Shown here: piece after piece, positions 8,354 to 17,506 of the stretch | Numbering within the stretch: the first letter of the stretch is position 1 | How the letters are laid out: each line of letters begins with the position of its first letter | NCBI RefSeq assembly: GCF_000467105.1 | Contig: NZ_BATI01000027.1 | Location: 1 to 64,000, forward strand | Direction of reading: 5' to 3' | Length of the DNA stretch: 64,000 nucleotides | Origin: Aquipseudomonas alcaligenes NBRC 14159 | GTDB taxonomy: Bacteria > Pseudomonadota > Gammaproteobacteria > Pseudomonadales > Pseudomonadaceae | Made by a program: the position numbers and the translations under genes | Notes under the pieces: model-generated | Told to the model about the DNA's origin: nothing | Database searches by the model: none | Seen by the model: the letters and a program-made list of their open reading frames with translations, nothing else

Positions 8354-8971
8354 ATGCTAAAGCGCTTCGCACCCCTCGTGCCCATTGCACTCTCAGTCCT
8401 GCTGGCGGCCTGTGCCAACCAGCAACCGACGTCGCAGTACCAGATGGATCTGGCTCAACAACAGCCACAGCAGCCGGTCGAAAACATGACCGACGAGCAG
8501 ATGGCCGATCTGACCGACGACAAGCCCTACGAGCTGCCGTCGTTGGCGGACAACATTCTGGCCCATGGCCTGTCCCTGGTCGGTACCCGTTATCGCATGG
8601 GCGGCACCTCGGTGCTCAGTGGTTTCGACTGCAGCGGTTTCGTCGGCTTCCTGTTCAAGGAAGAGGCCGGCATGAAGCTGCCGCGCTCCACCCGCGAGCT
8701 GATCAACCTCGATGCGCCGCTGGTGTCGCGCAACGAGCTGGAGCCGGGCGACCTGATCTTCTTCAACAACCGTGGCCGTGGCCGCGTCAGCCACGCCGGC
8801 ATCTACCTGGGCGATGACCAGTTCATCCATTCCAGCAGCAGCCGCAGCGGTGGCGTGCGCGTGGACAGCCTGGACGACAGCTACTGGAGCCGCAGCTACA
8901 TGGAGGCCAAGCGCGTGCTGGCCCTGGCTCCGGAACAGCCGAGCGCCGAAGCCCACACGCACAAGCGCTGA
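8354..8971 (+). CDS. NlpC/P60 family lipoprotein peptidoglycan endopeptidase (first of pair)
   Basis: The 205-aa protein starts with a lipoprotein signal ending LLAAC, giving lipidated Cys20. A low-complexity linker precedes an NlpC/P60 domain with the catalytic triad Cys93 (FDCSGF), His147 (SHAGIY) and His159 (FIHSS). It resembles MepS/Spr D,L-endopeptidases that cleave D-Glu-mDAP crosslinks during wall growth. A GTG six bases upstream is an alternative start. A second NlpC/P60 gene follows 78 bp downstream, probably a tandem duplicate. Confidence 0.9.
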   Translation: MLKRFAPLVPIALSVLLAACANQQPTSQYQMDLAQQQPQQPVENMTDEQMADLTDDKPYELPSLADNILAHGLSLVGTRYRMGGTSVLSGFDCSGFVGFLFKEEAGMKLPRSTRELINLDAPLVSRNELEPGDLIFFNNRGRGRVSHAGIYLGDDQFIHSSSSRSGGVRVDSLDDSYWSRSYMEAKRVLALAPEQPSAEAHTHKR

Positions 8972-8982
8972 GCCAATGTGGG

Positions 8983-9003
8983 GCACGGGCCTTGCGCCCG
9001 TGC
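8983..9003. other. GC-rich hairpin between the NlpC/P60 genes
   Basis: GCACGGGC and GCCCGTGC arms enclose a five-base loop just after the first NlpC/P60 stop. There is no T-tract, so it may be a processing or attenuation hairpin rather than a terminator. Confidence 0.35.
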
Positions 9004-9049
9004 TCGCGAGCCGGCAGAGTAGGGCGCATTCCGGCCCGGACGCCCGCCC

Positions 9050-9565
9050 ATGCATTTTATGGCTCGTCTTTCCCTGCTTGCCCTTGCCGCGCTGCTCACC
9101 GCCTGCGCCGGTAACCCTCCCGCCAAAGAACCCAGCAATCCCTTCCCGATCGTGGATGGCAGCGCCGATGACGTGCTGATCAGCGCCATCGGTCTGGTTG
9201 GCACGCCCTATCGCTACGGCGGCAATACCCCGGAGAGCGGTTTCGACTGCAGCGGCCTGATCGGCTACGTCTACCGCAACTCCGCCGGCATCAGTCTGCC
9301 GCGCTCGACCCGCGAGATGATCGGCGTGCGTGCGCCCAGCGTGGGTCGTAACCAGCTGCAGAGCGGCGACCTGGTGTTCTTCGCCACCAACGGCGGCGGC
9401 CAGGTCAGCCATGCCGGCATCTATGTCGGCGAGGGTCGCTTCGTCCACGCGCCGTCCAGCGGCGGTACCGTGCGTCTGGATTACCTGAGCCAGGCCTACT
9501 GGCAGAAGAGCTACCTGGGCGCCAAGCGGGTGCTGGCGGCTCGTCAGCTGGCACGCCAGCCATGA
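9050..9565 (+). CDS. NlpC/P60 family lipoprotein peptidoglycan endopeptidase (second of pair)
   Basis: This shorter paralogue (171 aa) of the preceding gene has lipobox LLTAC and the motifs FDCSGLIGY, VSHAGIYVG and FVHAPSSGG supplying the Cys-His-His triad. The core repeats LPRSTRE in both proteins. ATG 9050 and ATG 9059 are both possible; the latter leaves a shorter signal peptide. Its stop overlaps the downstream methyltransferase start in an ATGA, so translation is coupled even though the products are functionally unrelated. Confidence 0.9.
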   Translation: MHFMARLSLLALAALLTACAGNPPAKEPSNPFPIVDGSADDVLISAIGLVGTPYRYGGNTPESGFDCSGLIGYVYRNSAGISLPRSTREMIGVRAPSVGRNQLQSGDLVFFATNGGGQVSHAGIYVGEGRFVHAPSSGGTVRLDYLSQAYWQKSYLGAKRVLAARQLARQP

Positions 9566-10224
9566 CCAACCGCAGCCTCAACCTCGACGACGCGCTGTAC
9601 CAGTACCTGCTGGACGTTTCCATGCGCGAGTCGCCGCTGCTCAAACGCCTGCGCGAGGAGACCGCGCAGCTGCCCAATGCGCGCTGGCAGATTGCGCCCG
9701 AGCAGGGCCAGTTCATGGCTCTGCTGGTGCAGATCAGCGGCGCGCGCAAGATTCTCGAAATCGGCACCTTCACCGGTTACAGCGCGCTGTGCATGGCCCA
9801 GGCCATGCCGGCGGACGGCCGGCTGATCTGCTGCGACCTGCCCGGCGATTACAACGCCATCGCCGAGCGCTACTGGCACGAGGCGGGAGTGGCCGAGCGC
9901 ATCGACCTGCGCCTGGCGCCGGCGCTGGAGACCCTCAGTGCGCTGGAGCGCGGCGGGCAGAGTGAAAGCTTCGACCTGATCTTCATCGACGCCGACAAGG
10001 CCAACTACCGGGTGTACCTGGAACATGCCCTGGTACTGGTGCGTCAGGGCGGGCTGATCCTGTTCGACAACGTGCTATGGAGCGGCAGGGTGCTGGAGCA
10101 GAGCCCGGAAAGCGCTGATACCCGCGCCATCCAGGCGCTCAACCGTGGCCTGCTGCGGGACAGTCGCATCGACCTCAGCCTGCTGCCGCTGGGCGACGGC
10201 CTGACCCTCTGTCGCAAACGCTGA
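9562..10224 (+). CDS. SAM-dependent O-methyltransferase (class I, CCoAOMT-like)
   Basis: This 220-aa cytosolic methyltransferase has the SAM-binding motif LEIGTFTGYSALCMA (near residues 71-85) and the metal/substrate motif DLIFIDADKANY (near 140), features of the Methyltransf_3 family of bacterial catechol-type O-methyltransferases. The divalent-metal Asp and Lys residues are present. The physiological substrate cannot be read from the sequence. It is translationally coupled to the NlpC/P60 gene and followed four bases later by an HNH protein. Confidence 0.88.
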   Translation: MTNRSLNLDDALYQYLLDVSMRESPLLKRLREETAQLPNARWQIAPEQGQFMALLVQISGARKILEIGTFTGYSALCMAQAMPADGRLICCDLPGDYNAIAERYWHEAGVAERIDLRLAPALETLSALERGGQSESFDLIFIDADKANYRVYLEHALVLVRQGGLILFDNVLWSGRVLEQSPESADTRAIQALNRGLLRDSRIDLSLLPLGDGLTLCRKR

Positions 10225-10228
10225 GGCC

Positions 10229-10549
10229 ATGGCCGAGACGATTCGCCTGCCCCCGCAGCCGGCAGCCTGTGAGCTGTGTGCCCGCCAGCTACCGCTGACC
10301 CGTCATCACCTGATTCCCAAGGCCCTGCACGACAAACCCTATGTGCAGAAGCGCTTCGCCAGGGCTGAGCGCATCACCGCCACCCTGTGGGTCTGCCGCG
10401 CCTGCCACAACCAGATTCACCGGCTGTTCAGCGAGAAGGAACTGGCGCTGACCTACAACAGCCGCGAGGCCCTGCTGGCCGACGAGCGCCTGCACACCTT
10501 CGTCGCCTGGCTGGCGAGCAAGCCGGCCGGTTTCACCCCGCGCTTCTGA
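10229..10549 (+). CDS. Small HNH-type zinc-motif protein
   Basis: The 106-aa protein has a treble-clef HNH layout: CELC near residue 12, RHHLIPKAL near residues 23-31, then CRACHNQIH near 55. This is a minimal HNH nuclease fold with zinc-coordinating Cys pairs. It is a housekeeping-type solitary HNH protein common in gammaproteobacteria, with no partner restriction or toxin domain visible. The nuclease target is unknown. It starts four bases after the methyltransferase stop. Confidence 0.82.
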   Translation: MAETIRLPPQPAACELCARQLPLTRHHLIPKALHDKPYVQKRFARAERITATLWVCRACHNQIHRLFSEKELALTYNSREALLADERLHTFVAWLASKPAGFTPRF

Positions 10550-10596
10550 GCGCGCGTTGACGCTCCCGCCCCCAGCCTCTACCCTGCGCGCCTGCA

Positions 10597-10776
10597 ACAG
10601 GTGCCCCCGCCACGCGTGGCCGAGGGGTGAAACAGGGAAGCCGGTCCATTTAAAGCCGGCGCTGCCCCCGCAACGGTAGGTGAGACAAGGGTCGCCTACG
10701 CCACTGTGCTCCGGCACGGGAAGGCGCGACCCGCAGGCCAATGGCCTGGCTCACGAGCCCGGAGACCGGCCTGTCG
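10597..10776 (+). promoter_or_regulatory. Cobalamin riboswitch upstream of the cobO operon
   Basis: Conserved aptamer blocks appear in order: CAGGTGCC, GAAACAGGGAAGCCGGT, GCTGCCCCCGCAACGGTA, B12 box GCCACTG, GGGAAGG, and GAGCCCGGAGACCGGCCTGT. It ends about 120 bases before the cobO ATG. In many pseudomonads btuB stands between such a switch and cobO; here cobO is first. High adenosylcobalamin is expected to repress the ten-gene run downstream. Confidence 0.95.
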
Positions 10777-10897
10777 CGCTTCCACGGCATTGCGGCGGGC
10801 TTTGCGGGTGGGCAGGGCCTGTGGCCCTTCCTGCGAGCGTCCGTCTTTTGCCTTTCGACACCCAATGCCTGGCCCCGGGGCCGGACAGGAGAGCGGC

Positions 10898-11509
10898 ATG
10901 GCCGAATCGGCAGAACGCGACGCCCGCCACCAGGCGCGCATGCAGCGCAAGAAAGCCCTGATCGACGCGAAGATCGCCCAGGCCCAGGACGACTACGGCC
11001 TGCTGCTGGTGCATGCCGGCAACGGCAAGGGCAAGAGCAGCTCGGCCTTCGGCATGGTCGCCCGCGCCCTCGGGCACGGCATGCGGGTCGGCGTGGTGCA
11101 GTTCATCAAGGGCGCCGCCAGCACCGGCGAGGAGGCCTTCTTCCGTCGTTTTCCCGACCAGGTGCAGTGGTTCGTGATGGGCGAGGGCTTCACCTGGGAG
11201 ACCCAGGACCGCCAGCGCGACATCGCCATGGCCGGCGAGGCCTGGCAGGTGGCGCGCCGCCTGCTGGCCGACGAAGGCATCGGCCTGGTGGTGCTGGACG
11301 AGCTGAACATCGCCCTCAAGCACGGCTACCTGCAGCTCGACCAGGTGCTCGCCGACATCGAGGCGCGGCCGTTGCTGCAGCACGTGGTGGTGACCGGGCG
11401 CGGCGCCCTGCCGGAGCTGATCGAGGCGGCGGACACGGTGACCGAGATGGCGCTGGTCAAGCATGCCTTCAAGGCCGGAGTGAAGGCGCAGAAGGGGGTC
11501 GAGTTTTGA
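10898..11509 (+). CDS. cobO: Corrinoid adenosyltransferase CobO/BtuR
   Basis: CobO transfers the adenosyl group of ATP to Co(I) of the corrin ring. The 203-aa protein carries the unusual P-loop GNGKGKSSSAFG near residues 38-49, VVQFIKG near residue 66, and VVLDELNIAL near 130, all signature blocks. The ATG at 10898 has an AGGAG at -8. It is the first gene after the riboswitch and is separated from cobB by a 115-bp gap that holds two REP repeats. Confidence 0.97.
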   Translation: MAESAERDARHQARMQRKKALIDAKIAQAQDDYGLLLVHAGNGKGKSSSAFGMVARALGHGMRVGVVQFIKGAASTGEEAFFRRFPDQVQWFVMGEGFTWETQDRQRDIAMAGEAWQVARRLLADEGIGLVVLDELNIALKHGYLQLDQVLADIEARPLLQHVVVTGRGALPELIEAADTVTEMALVKHAFKAGVKAQKGVEF

Positions 11510-11517
11510 ACCGCTAC

Positions 11518-11552
11518 CCTCTCCCCAGCCCTCTCCCGCACGCGGGAGAGGG
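11518..11552. repeat. REP-like repeat, family A, copy 5
   Basis: CCCTCTCCCCAGCCCTCTCCCGC is followed by GCGGGAGAGGG. It forms an inverted pair with copy 6 in the cobO-cobB gap, matching the arrangement between cobW and cobN. Confidence 0.75.
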
Positions 11553-11582
11553 AGATACGAGCCTCAAGCTCTCGCGTACCAC

Positions 11583-11622
11583 TCCCCTCTCCCATTTATG
11601 GGAGAGGGGCCGGGGGAGAGGG
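11583..11622. repeat. REP-like repeat, family A, copy 6
   Basis: CCCCTCTCCCATTTATGGGAGAGGGG is followed by CCGGGGGAGAGGG. It ends only two bases before the cobB ATG, so its GGGGGAGAGGG tail also supplies the cobB Shine-Dalgarno, meaning the repeat has become part of the translation signal. Confidence 0.75.
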
Positions 11623-11624
11623 CA

Positions 11625-12917
11625 ATGACCACGCGCAGTTGCCCGGCGCTGCTGATCGCCGCGCCTGCCTCCGGCCAGGGCAAGACCACCGTCACCGCCG
11701 CCCTGGCGCGCCTGCACCGTCGGGCCGGGCGCCGCGTGCGGGTGTTCAAGTGCGGCCCGGACTTCCTCGATCCGATGATCCTCGCCCGCGCCAGCGGCGC
11801 GCCGGTGTACCAGCTGGACCTGTGGATGGTCGGCGAGGACCAGTGCCGGCGCCTGCTCGGGCAGGCGGCGCAGGAGGCTGACCTGATCCTCATCGAAGGC
11901 GTCATGGGCCTGTTCGATGGCCAGCCTTCGGCCGCCGACCTGGCGCGCCGCTTCGGCGTGCCGGTGCTCGGCGTGATCGATGCCGGCGCCATGGCCCAGA
12001 CCTTTGCCGCCCTGGCCTACGGCCTGGCGCATTTCCAGGCCGATCTGCCGTTCGCCGGGGTGCTGGCCAACCGCACCGGCAGCGAGCGCCACAACGGCAT
12101 CCTGCAGACCAGCCTGCCGCCCTCGATCCGTTGGTTCGGCGGCCTGCCGCGCTCGGCGGCGCTGGAGCTGCCACGCCGCCACCTGGGGCTGATCCAGGCC
12201 GAGGAACTGGCCGACCTCGATGCGCGTCTGGACGCCGCCGCCGATGCCCTGCTGGCCAGTGCCGGCGAGGTACTGCCCGAGCCGGTGAGCTTCGCCGCCC
12301 CGGACGACCCGTGTATCGAGCCGCTGCTGGCCGGCGTGCGCATCGGCGTGGCGCGCGACACCAGTTTCGCCTTTCTCTATCAGGCCAACCTCGATTTGTT
12401 GCGCGCGCTGGGCGCCGAGCTGCGCTTCTTCTCCCCGCTGGCCGACGCGGCCCTGCCGGCCGTCGACAGCCTCTACCTGCCCGGCGGCTATCCCGAGCTG
12501 CACCTGCAGGCGCTGGCCGACAACCGACCGATGCTGCGGGCCATTCGTGCTCACCATGACGCCGGCAAGCCGATCCTCGCCGAGTGCGGCGGCATGCTTT
12601 ACCTGCTCGAGGCCTTGACCGACAAACAGGACGCCAGCGCCGAGCTGCTCGGCCTGCTGCCGGGCAGCGCGCGCCTGCAGCCACGCCTGGCTGCGCTGGC
12701 TCTGCAGCAGGTGGAGCTGCCGGAAGGGACCTTGCGCGGGCATACTTACCACCATTCCGTGCTGGACTGTGCCCTGGCGCCGCTGGCCCGGGGCGTTTGC
12801 CCGAATGGCAAGCCGGTGGCCGAGGCGGTATATCGTCTGGGGCGCCTGACCGCCTCCTACATCCACTTCTACCTGCCGTCCAACCCCCGGGCGGCGGCCG
12901 AGCTGTTGCTGCCATGA
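11625..12917 (+). CDS. cobB: Cobyrinic/hydrogenobyrinic acid a,c-diamide synthase CobB
   Basis: This 430-aa glutamine amidotransferase amidates the a and c carboxyls of (hydrogeno)byrinic acid using ATP. The N-terminal dethiobiotin-synthetase-like domain starts with APASGQGKTTVTAAL (residues 9-23). The C-terminal class I GATase domain has LPGGYPELH near residue 286, catalytic Cys in AECGGMLYL near residue 324, and a HTYHHS block near 372. The start ATG lies just behind a REP repeat whose purine-rich tail acts as RBS. The stop overlaps the bluB start by four bases. Confidence 0.96.
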   Translation: MTTRSCPALLIAAPASGQGKTTVTAALARLHRRAGRRVRVFKCGPDFLDPMILARASGAPVYQLDLWMVGEDQCRRLLGQAAQEADLILIEGVMGLFDGQPSAADLARRFGVPVLGVIDAGAMAQTFAALAYGLAHFQADLPFAGVLANRTGSERHNGILQTSLPPSIRWFGGLPRSAALELPRRHLGLIQAEELADLDARLDAAADALLASAGEVLPEPVSFAAPDDPCIEPLLAGVRIGVARDTSFAFLYQANLDLLRALGAELRFFSPLADAALPAVDSLYLPGGYPELHLQALADNRPMLRAIRAHHDAGKPILAECGGMLYLLEALTDKQDASAELLGLLPGSARLQPRLAALALQQVELPEGTLRGHTYHHSVLDCALAPLARGVCPNGKPVAEAVYRLGRLTASYIHFYLPSNPRAAAELLLP

Positions 12918-13564
12918 CCGACCACGCCTTCAGCCCCGAGGAACGCGCCGCGGTGTACCGCGCCATTGCCGAGCGCCGTGACATGCGTCATTTCGCCGGT
13001 GGCGAAGTGGCTCCGGAGCTGCTGACCCGGCTGCTGCAGGCGGCGCACCAGGCACCGAGCGTCGGCCTGATGCAGCCCTGGCGCTTTATCCGCATCACCC
13101 GGCCGGAGCTGCGGGACGCTATCCACGGCCTGGTCGAAGCCGAACGGGTGCGTACCGCCGAGGCCCTGGGCGAGCGCAGCGACGAGTTCATGCGGCTCAA
13201 GGTCGAGGGTATCCGCGACTGCGCCGAGCTGCTGGTGGCGGCCCTGATGGACGGGCGCGAGGCCCATGTATTCGGCCGTCGCACCCTGCCGCAGATGGAC
13301 CTGGCCTCGCTCGCCTGCGCCCTGCAGAACCTCTGGCTGGCGGCGCGTGCCGAGGGGCTGGGGATGGGCTGGGTGTCGCTGTTCGATCCCGAGGCGCTGG
13401 CCCGCCTGCTGGGCATGCCGGCCGGCAGCCAGCCGGTGGCGGTGCTCTGTCTGGGCCCGGTGCGCGAGTTCTACGACAAGCCGATGCTGGTGCAGGAAGG
13501 CTGGGCCCGCGAGCGGGCGCTGGACGAGCTGGTGTTCAGCGACCGGTGGGGGCAGCGCTCATGA
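12914..13564 (+). CDS. bluB: 5,6-dimethylbenzimidazole synthase BluB
   Basis: BluB is a nitroreductase-fold enzyme that destroys FMNH2 with O2 to make 5,6-dimethylbenzimidazole, the lower ligand of B12, so it marks an aerobic pathway. The 216-aa protein has RRDMRHF near residue 24, [14 protein letters not shown] near 50 and [10 protein letters not shown] near 160. It starts inside the cobB stop (ATGA) and its own stop overlaps the cobD ATG. Its presence inside the cob operon ties lower-ligand supply to corrin synthesis. Confidence 0.96.
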   Translation: MTDHAFSPEERAAVYRAIAERRDMRHFAGGEVAPELLTRLLQAAHQAPSVGLMQPWRFIRITRPELRDAIHGLVEAERVRTAEALGERSDEFMRLKVEGIRDCAELLVAALMDGREAHVFGRRTLPQMDLASLACALQNLWLAARAEGLGMGWVSLFDPEALARLLGMPAGSQPVAVLCLGPVREFYDKPMLVQEGWARERALDELVFSDRWGQRS

Positions 13565-14466
13565 GTGTCGCACTGTCCGCCCTGGCCGGCGCCGGCCTGG
13601 ACGCCTGGCTCGGCGAGCCGCGGCGCTGGCACCCGCTGGTGGGCTTCGGCCACCTGGCGCAGCGCATCGAGCAGCGCCTCAATTCGGGCGGGCGTGGCTG
13701 GCGCAGCCACGGTGTGAGCGGCTGGTGCCTGGCGGTGCTGCCGCCGGTGGCGCTGGTCTGGCTGCTGAGCCTGAGCAGCCTGGGCTGGCTGGTCGACATC
13801 CTGGTGCTGTATTTCGCCCTCGGCCTCAAGAGCCTCGGCCAGCACGCGTTGCCGGTAGCGCAGGCGCTGCGCCTAGGCAATCTCGGCGAGGCGCGGCGCC
13901 GCGTCGGCTACCTGGTCAGCCGCCGTACCAGCGAGCTGGATGCCTGCGGCGTGGCCCGCGCTGGCACCGAGTCGGTACTGGAGAATGGCGCCGATGCGGT
14001 GTTCGCCTCGCTGTTCTGGTTCGCCGTGCTGGGCGCGCCGGGCGTGCTGCTGCACCGCCTGAGCAACACCCTGGACGCTATGTGGGGCTATCGCAACGAG
14101 CGTTTCGAACGCTTCGGCTGGGCCGCGGCGAAGATCGACGATGTTCTGAACTATGTGCCGGCGCGTCTGGTGGCACTGACCTACGCGCTGCTGGGCCGGA
14201 CCGCCACGGCCCTGCGCTGCTGGCGGCGCCAGGCGCCGCAGTGGGACAGCCCCAACGCCGGGCCGGTGATGGCCGCCGGCGCCGGCGCGCTGCAGGTGCA
14301 GCTGGGCGGCGCGGCGATCTACCACGGCGTCGAGGAGCAGCGCCCGCAACTGGGCGAGGGGGCACCGGCGCAGGCGCGCGATATCGAGCGCGCGCTCAAC
14401 CTGGTCTACCTCGGTGTGCTGCTATGGCTGGTCGGGCTGGTCATTGGGGAGTTGTACCTTGCTTGA
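13561..14466 (+). CDS. cobD: Adenosylcobinamide-phosphate synthase CobD/CbiB
   Basis: This inner-membrane enzyme (301 aa) joins aminopropanol phosphate to adenosylcobyric acid. It is hydrophobic with several membrane segments, and contains [17 protein letters not shown] near residues 13-29, VSRRTSELD near 120 and [24 protein letters not shown] near 165-187 (key residues N, D, W, Y, R), the family core. The ATG overlaps the bluB stop; cobC begins eight bases before its end. Confidence 0.96.
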   Translation: MSVALSALAGAGLDAWLGEPRRWHPLVGFGHLAQRIEQRLNSGGRGWRSHGVSGWCLAVLPPVALVWLLSLSSLGWLVDILVLYFALGLKSLGQHALPVAQALRLGNLGEARRRVGYLVSRRTSELDACGVARAGTESVLENGADAVFASLFWFAVLGAPGVLLHRLSNTLDAMWGYRNERFERFGWAAAKIDDVLNYVPARLVALTYALLGRTATALRCWRRQAPQWDSPNAGPVMAAGAGALQVQLGGAAIYHGVEEQRPQLGEGAPAQARDIERALNLVYLGVLLWLVGLVIGELYLA

Positions 14467-15454
14467 GCACGGCGGACGGCTGCGCGCGGCGGCGCAGCGC
14501 TATGGCATTGCCGTGGCGGACTGGCTTGACCTGTCCACCGGCATTGCGCCCTATGGCTGGCCGCTGCCGCCGATCCCGGCCGACGCCTGGCAACGCCTGC
14601 CGGAGCAGGACGATGGCCTGGAAGCGCTGGCCCGCGATTACTACGGCGCCGCCGCGCTGCTGCCGGTGGCCGGCTCGCAGGCGGCGATCCAGGCCCTGCC
14701 GCGCCTGCGCCGCCCCGGCCTGCGGGTCGGCGTGGTGTCGCCAGCCTATGCCGAGCACGCACTGGCCTGGCGCCGCGAGGGGCACCTGGTGCAGGAGCTG
14801 AGCGAAGGCACGGTCGAGCGCGATCTGGAATATTTCGACCTGCTGCTGGTGATCAACCCTAACAACCCCAGCGGCCGGCTGATCGAGCGCGAGCGCCTGC
14901 TCGGCTGGCATGCGCGCCTGGCCGAGCGCGGGGGCTGGCTGGTGGTGGACGAGGCGTTCATGGACTGCACGCCCGAGCACAGCCTGGCCGCCGAGAGCCA
15001 GCGGCCGGGCTTGATCGTATTGCGCTCGTTCGGCAAGTTCTTCGGCCTGGCCGGCATCCGCCTGGGCTTTGTACTGGCCGAACAGGCGCTGCTCGATCAC
15101 CTCGGCGAGCAGCTCGGCCCCTGGACCGTCAGCGGCCCGGCTCGTGCGGTGGCCAGCGCCTTGCTGGCCGACAGCCAGGGCCAGCAGCGCCAGCGTGAGC
15201 GTCTTTCTGGCGACGGCCTGCGCCTGGCCGTGCTGCTCAGTGCCCATGGCCTCGCGCCGGCCGGTGGCACGGCGCTGTTCCAGCTGGTCGGCCACCCGCA
15301 CGCGGTCGGGCTGCACGGCTACTTCGCCCGGCGCGGCATCCTCCTGCGCCTGTTTGCCGAGAGCCGCTGCCTGCGTTTCGGCCTGCCGGCCGACGAGGCC
15401 GGCTGGCAACGCCTGGAGCAGGCGCTGCAGGAGAGACCCGCATGGCCACTCTGA
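14459..15454 (+). CDS. cobC: Threonine-phosphate decarboxylase / CobC aminotransferase-fold enzyme
   Basis: CobC is a PLP-dependent fold type I enzyme that decarboxylates L-threonine O-3-phosphate to aminopropanol phosphate for CobD. The TTG start at 14459 is chosen because GGGGAG stands seven bases upstream and the N terminus then reads [11 protein letters not shown], which fits the family; the gene thus overlaps cobD by eight bases. It is 331 aa. INPNNPSGR near residue 135 and the PLP-lysine block [17 protein letters not shown] near 190 are visible. Distinct from the cobC phosphatase downstream. Confidence 0.95.
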   Translation: MLEHGGRLRAAAQRYGIAVADWLDLSTGIAPYGWPLPPIPADAWQRLPEQDDGLEALARDYYGAAALLPVAGSQAAIQALPRLRRPGLRVGVVSPAYAEHALAWRREGHLVQELSEGTVERDLEYFDLLLVINPNNPSGRLIERERLLGWHARLAERGGWLVVDEAFMDCTPEHSLAAESQRPGLIVLRSFGKFFGLAGIRLGFVLAEQALLDHLGEQLGPWTVSGPARAVASALLADSQGQQRQRERLSGDGLRLAVLLSAHGLAPAGGTALFQLVGHPHAVGLHGYFARRGILLRLFAESRCLRFGLPADEAGWQRLEQALQERPAWPL

Positions 15455-16893
15455 TGATCCAGGGCACCACCTCGGATGCCGGCAAGAGCACCCTGGTGAC
15501 CGCCCTGTGTCGCTGGCTCAAACGCCAGGGCGTCAGCGTGGTGCCGTTCAAGCCGCAGAACATGGCGCTCAACAGCGCGGTGACCGCCGACGGCGGCGAG
15601 ATCGGCCGCGCCCAGGCGGTGCAGGCCCAGGCCGCGGGCCTGGCGCCGCGCACCGACATGAACCCGGTGCTGCTCAAGCCCAACTCCGATACCGGCGCCC
15701 AGGTGATCATCCAGGGCCGCGCCATCGGCAACATGCACGCGGTGGCCTACCACGACTACAAGCAGGTCGCCCGCGCGGCGGTGCTCGAGTCCCACGCGCG
15801 CCTCGCCGCGCAGTACCCGGTGGTGATGGTGGAGGGCGCGGGTTCGCCGGCCGAGATCAACCTCAGGGCCGGGGACATCGCCAACATGGGCTTCGCCGAG
15901 GCGGTGGACTGCCCGGTGCTGCTGATCGCCGATATCGACAAGGGCGGGGTGTTCGCCCACCTGGTCGGCACCCTGGAGCTGCTTTCGCCGAGCGAACAGG
16001 CGCGGGTCAAAGGCTTCGTGATCAACCGCTTCCGCGGCGACATCGCCCTGCTACAGCCGGGGCTGGACTGGCTGGAAGCGCGTACCGGCAAGCCGGTGCT
16101 CGGCGTGTTGCCGTACCTGATGGACTTCCACCTGGAGGCCGAGGACGCGGTGCAGGTGCTGCAGCCGGACAAGGACCGCGAAGTGCTGCGCGTGGCGGTG
16201 CCGGTGCTGCCGCGCATCAGCAACCACACCGACTTCGACCCGCTGCGCCTACACCCGCAGGTGGATCTGCAGTTCATCGGTCCCGGCCAGGCGATACCAC
16301 CGGCCGACCTGATCATCCTGCCCGGCTCGAAGAGCGTGCGCGCCGACCTGGCGCGCCTGCGCGAGCACGGCTGGGACGCCGCCATCGCCCGCCACCTGCG
16401 CTATGGCGGCAAGGTCCTTGGCATCTGTGGCGGGCTGCAGATGCTCGGCAGCCGCATCGACGATCCCCATGGCCTGGAAGGCCCGGCCGGCAGCAGTGCA
16501 GGCCTCGGCCTGCTCGACTACGCCACCGTGCTGGAGCCGGAAAAGCAGCTGCGCAATGTGCGTGGCCGTCTGGCTCTGGATGATCTGGAGGTCAGCGGCT
16601 ATGAGATCCATGCCGGGGTCAGCGCCGGCCCGGCGCTGGCTGCGCCCGCCGTGCAGCTGGACGATGGCCGCAGCGACGGGGCCCTCAGCGCCGACGGCCA
16701 AGTCATGGCCACCTACCTGCACGGTCTGTTCGAGGCGCCGGCTGCCTGTGCCGCGCTGCTCGCCTGGGCGGGCCTGCGCGAGGCGCGGCAAGTGGATTAC
16801 CATGCGCGCCGCGAACGTGACATTGAGCGCCTGGCCGATCTGGTCGAGGCGCATCTGGATACCCAAAGGCTCCGCGCATTGTGCGGGCTTTAG
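15442..16893 (+). CDS. cobQ: Cobyric acid synthase CobQ
   Basis: CobQ makes adenosylcobyric acid by amidating carboxyls b, d, e and g. The 483-aa protein has a dethiobiotin-synthetase-like N terminus ([19 protein letters not shown], residues 4-22), a [10 protein letters not shown] block near residue 190, and a GATase domain with catalytic Cys in CGGLQMLG near residue 330 and the His of YLHGLFE near 425. Its ATG lies inside cobC (13-base overlap). The next gene starts 91 bp later after a REP-like palindrome. Confidence 0.97.
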   Translation: MATLMIQGTTSDAGKSTLVTALCRWLKRQGVSVVPFKPQNMALNSAVTADGGEIGRAQAVQAQAAGLAPRTDMNPVLLKPNSDTGAQVIIQGRAIGNMHAVAYHDYKQVARAAVLESHARLAAQYPVVMVEGAGSPAEINLRAGDIANMGFAEAVDCPVLLIADIDKGGVFAHLVGTLELLSPSEQARVKGFVINRFRGDIALLQPGLDWLEARTGKPVLGVLPYLMDFHLEAEDAVQVLQPDKDREVLRVAVPVLPRISNHTDFDPLRLHPQVDLQFIGPGQAIPPADLIILPGSKSVRADLARLREHGWDAAIARHLRYGGKVLGICGGLQMLGSRIDDPHGLEGPAGSSAGLGLLDYATVLEPEKQLRNVRGRLALDDLEVSGYEIHAGVSAGPALAAPAVQLDDGRSDGALSADGQVMATYLHGLFEAPAACAALLAWAGLREARQVDYHARRERDIERLADLVEAHLDTQRLRALCGL

Positions 16894-16897
16894 TCGT

Positions 16898-16962
16898 GGT
16901 GGGAGCGGCCTTGGCCGCGATGGGGGCGGCTGCAAAGCATCGCGACCAAGGTCGCTCCCACT
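16898..16962. repeat. REP-like palindrome, family C
   Basis: Arms beginning GTGGGAGCGGCCTTGGCCGC and ending ATCGCGACCAAGGTCGCTCC form an imperfect stem with a central GGGGGCGGCTGCAAAGC loop. This GGGAGCGGC...CGCTCCC repeat type is widespread in Pseudomonas gaps. It fills most of the cobQ-cobU interval. Confidence 0.7.
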
Positions 16963-16984
16963 GGCTCTCCAATAGGATTTTCCG

Positions 16985-17506
16985 ATGCTCGAACTGATCC
17001 TCGGCGGCGCCCGCTCCGGCAAGAGCCGTCTGGCCGAGCGGCTGGCCACGCAGAGCGGCCTGGCCGTGACCTACATCGCCACCAGCCAGGCGCTGGACGG
17101 CGAGATGAGCGCGCGCATCCAGCACCACCGCCAGCGCCGTCCGGCCGACTGGGGCCTGGTGGAGGAACCCCTCGAACTGGCTCGCGCCCTGCGCGACAAT
17201 GCTGCCCCCGGCCGCTGCCTGCTGGTCGACTGCCTGACCCTGTGGCTGACCAACCTGCTGATGCTGGACGACGACACGCGCCTGGCCATGCAGCGTGATG
17301 CCTTTCTCGAGGCACTGGCCGAGCTGCCTGGGCGCATCATCCTGGTCAGCAACGAGACCGGCCTGGGCGTGGTGCCGCTGGGCGAACTGACCCGGCGCTA
17401 TGTCGACGAGGCCGGCTGGCTGCACCAGGCCGTGGCCGAACGGGCCGAGCGGGTGCTGTTCACCGTCGCCGGCCTGCCCATGCTGCTCAAAGGAGAGCCG
17501 CTATGA
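16985..17506 (+). CDS. cobU: Adenosylcobinamide kinase / guanylyltransferase CobU (CobP)
   Basis: This bifunctional enzyme (173 aa) phosphorylates adenosylcobinamide and then transfers GMP, forming adenosylcobinamide-[15 protein letters not shown] (residues 6-17) is the Walker A motif, HHRQRRP near residue 45 contains the guanylylated His, and [12 protein letters not shown] near 120 is conserved. The stop overlaps cobT's start by four bases. The gene is also called cobP in Pseudomonas nomenclature. Confidence 0.96.
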   Translation: MLELILGGARSGKSRLAERLATQSGLAVTYIATSQALDGEMSARIQHHRQRRPADWGLVEEPLELARALRDNAAPGRCLLVDCLTLWLTNLLMLDDDTRLAMQRDAFLEALAELPGRIILVSNETGLGVVPLGELTRRYVDEAGWLHQAVAERAERVLFTVAGLPMLLKGEPL

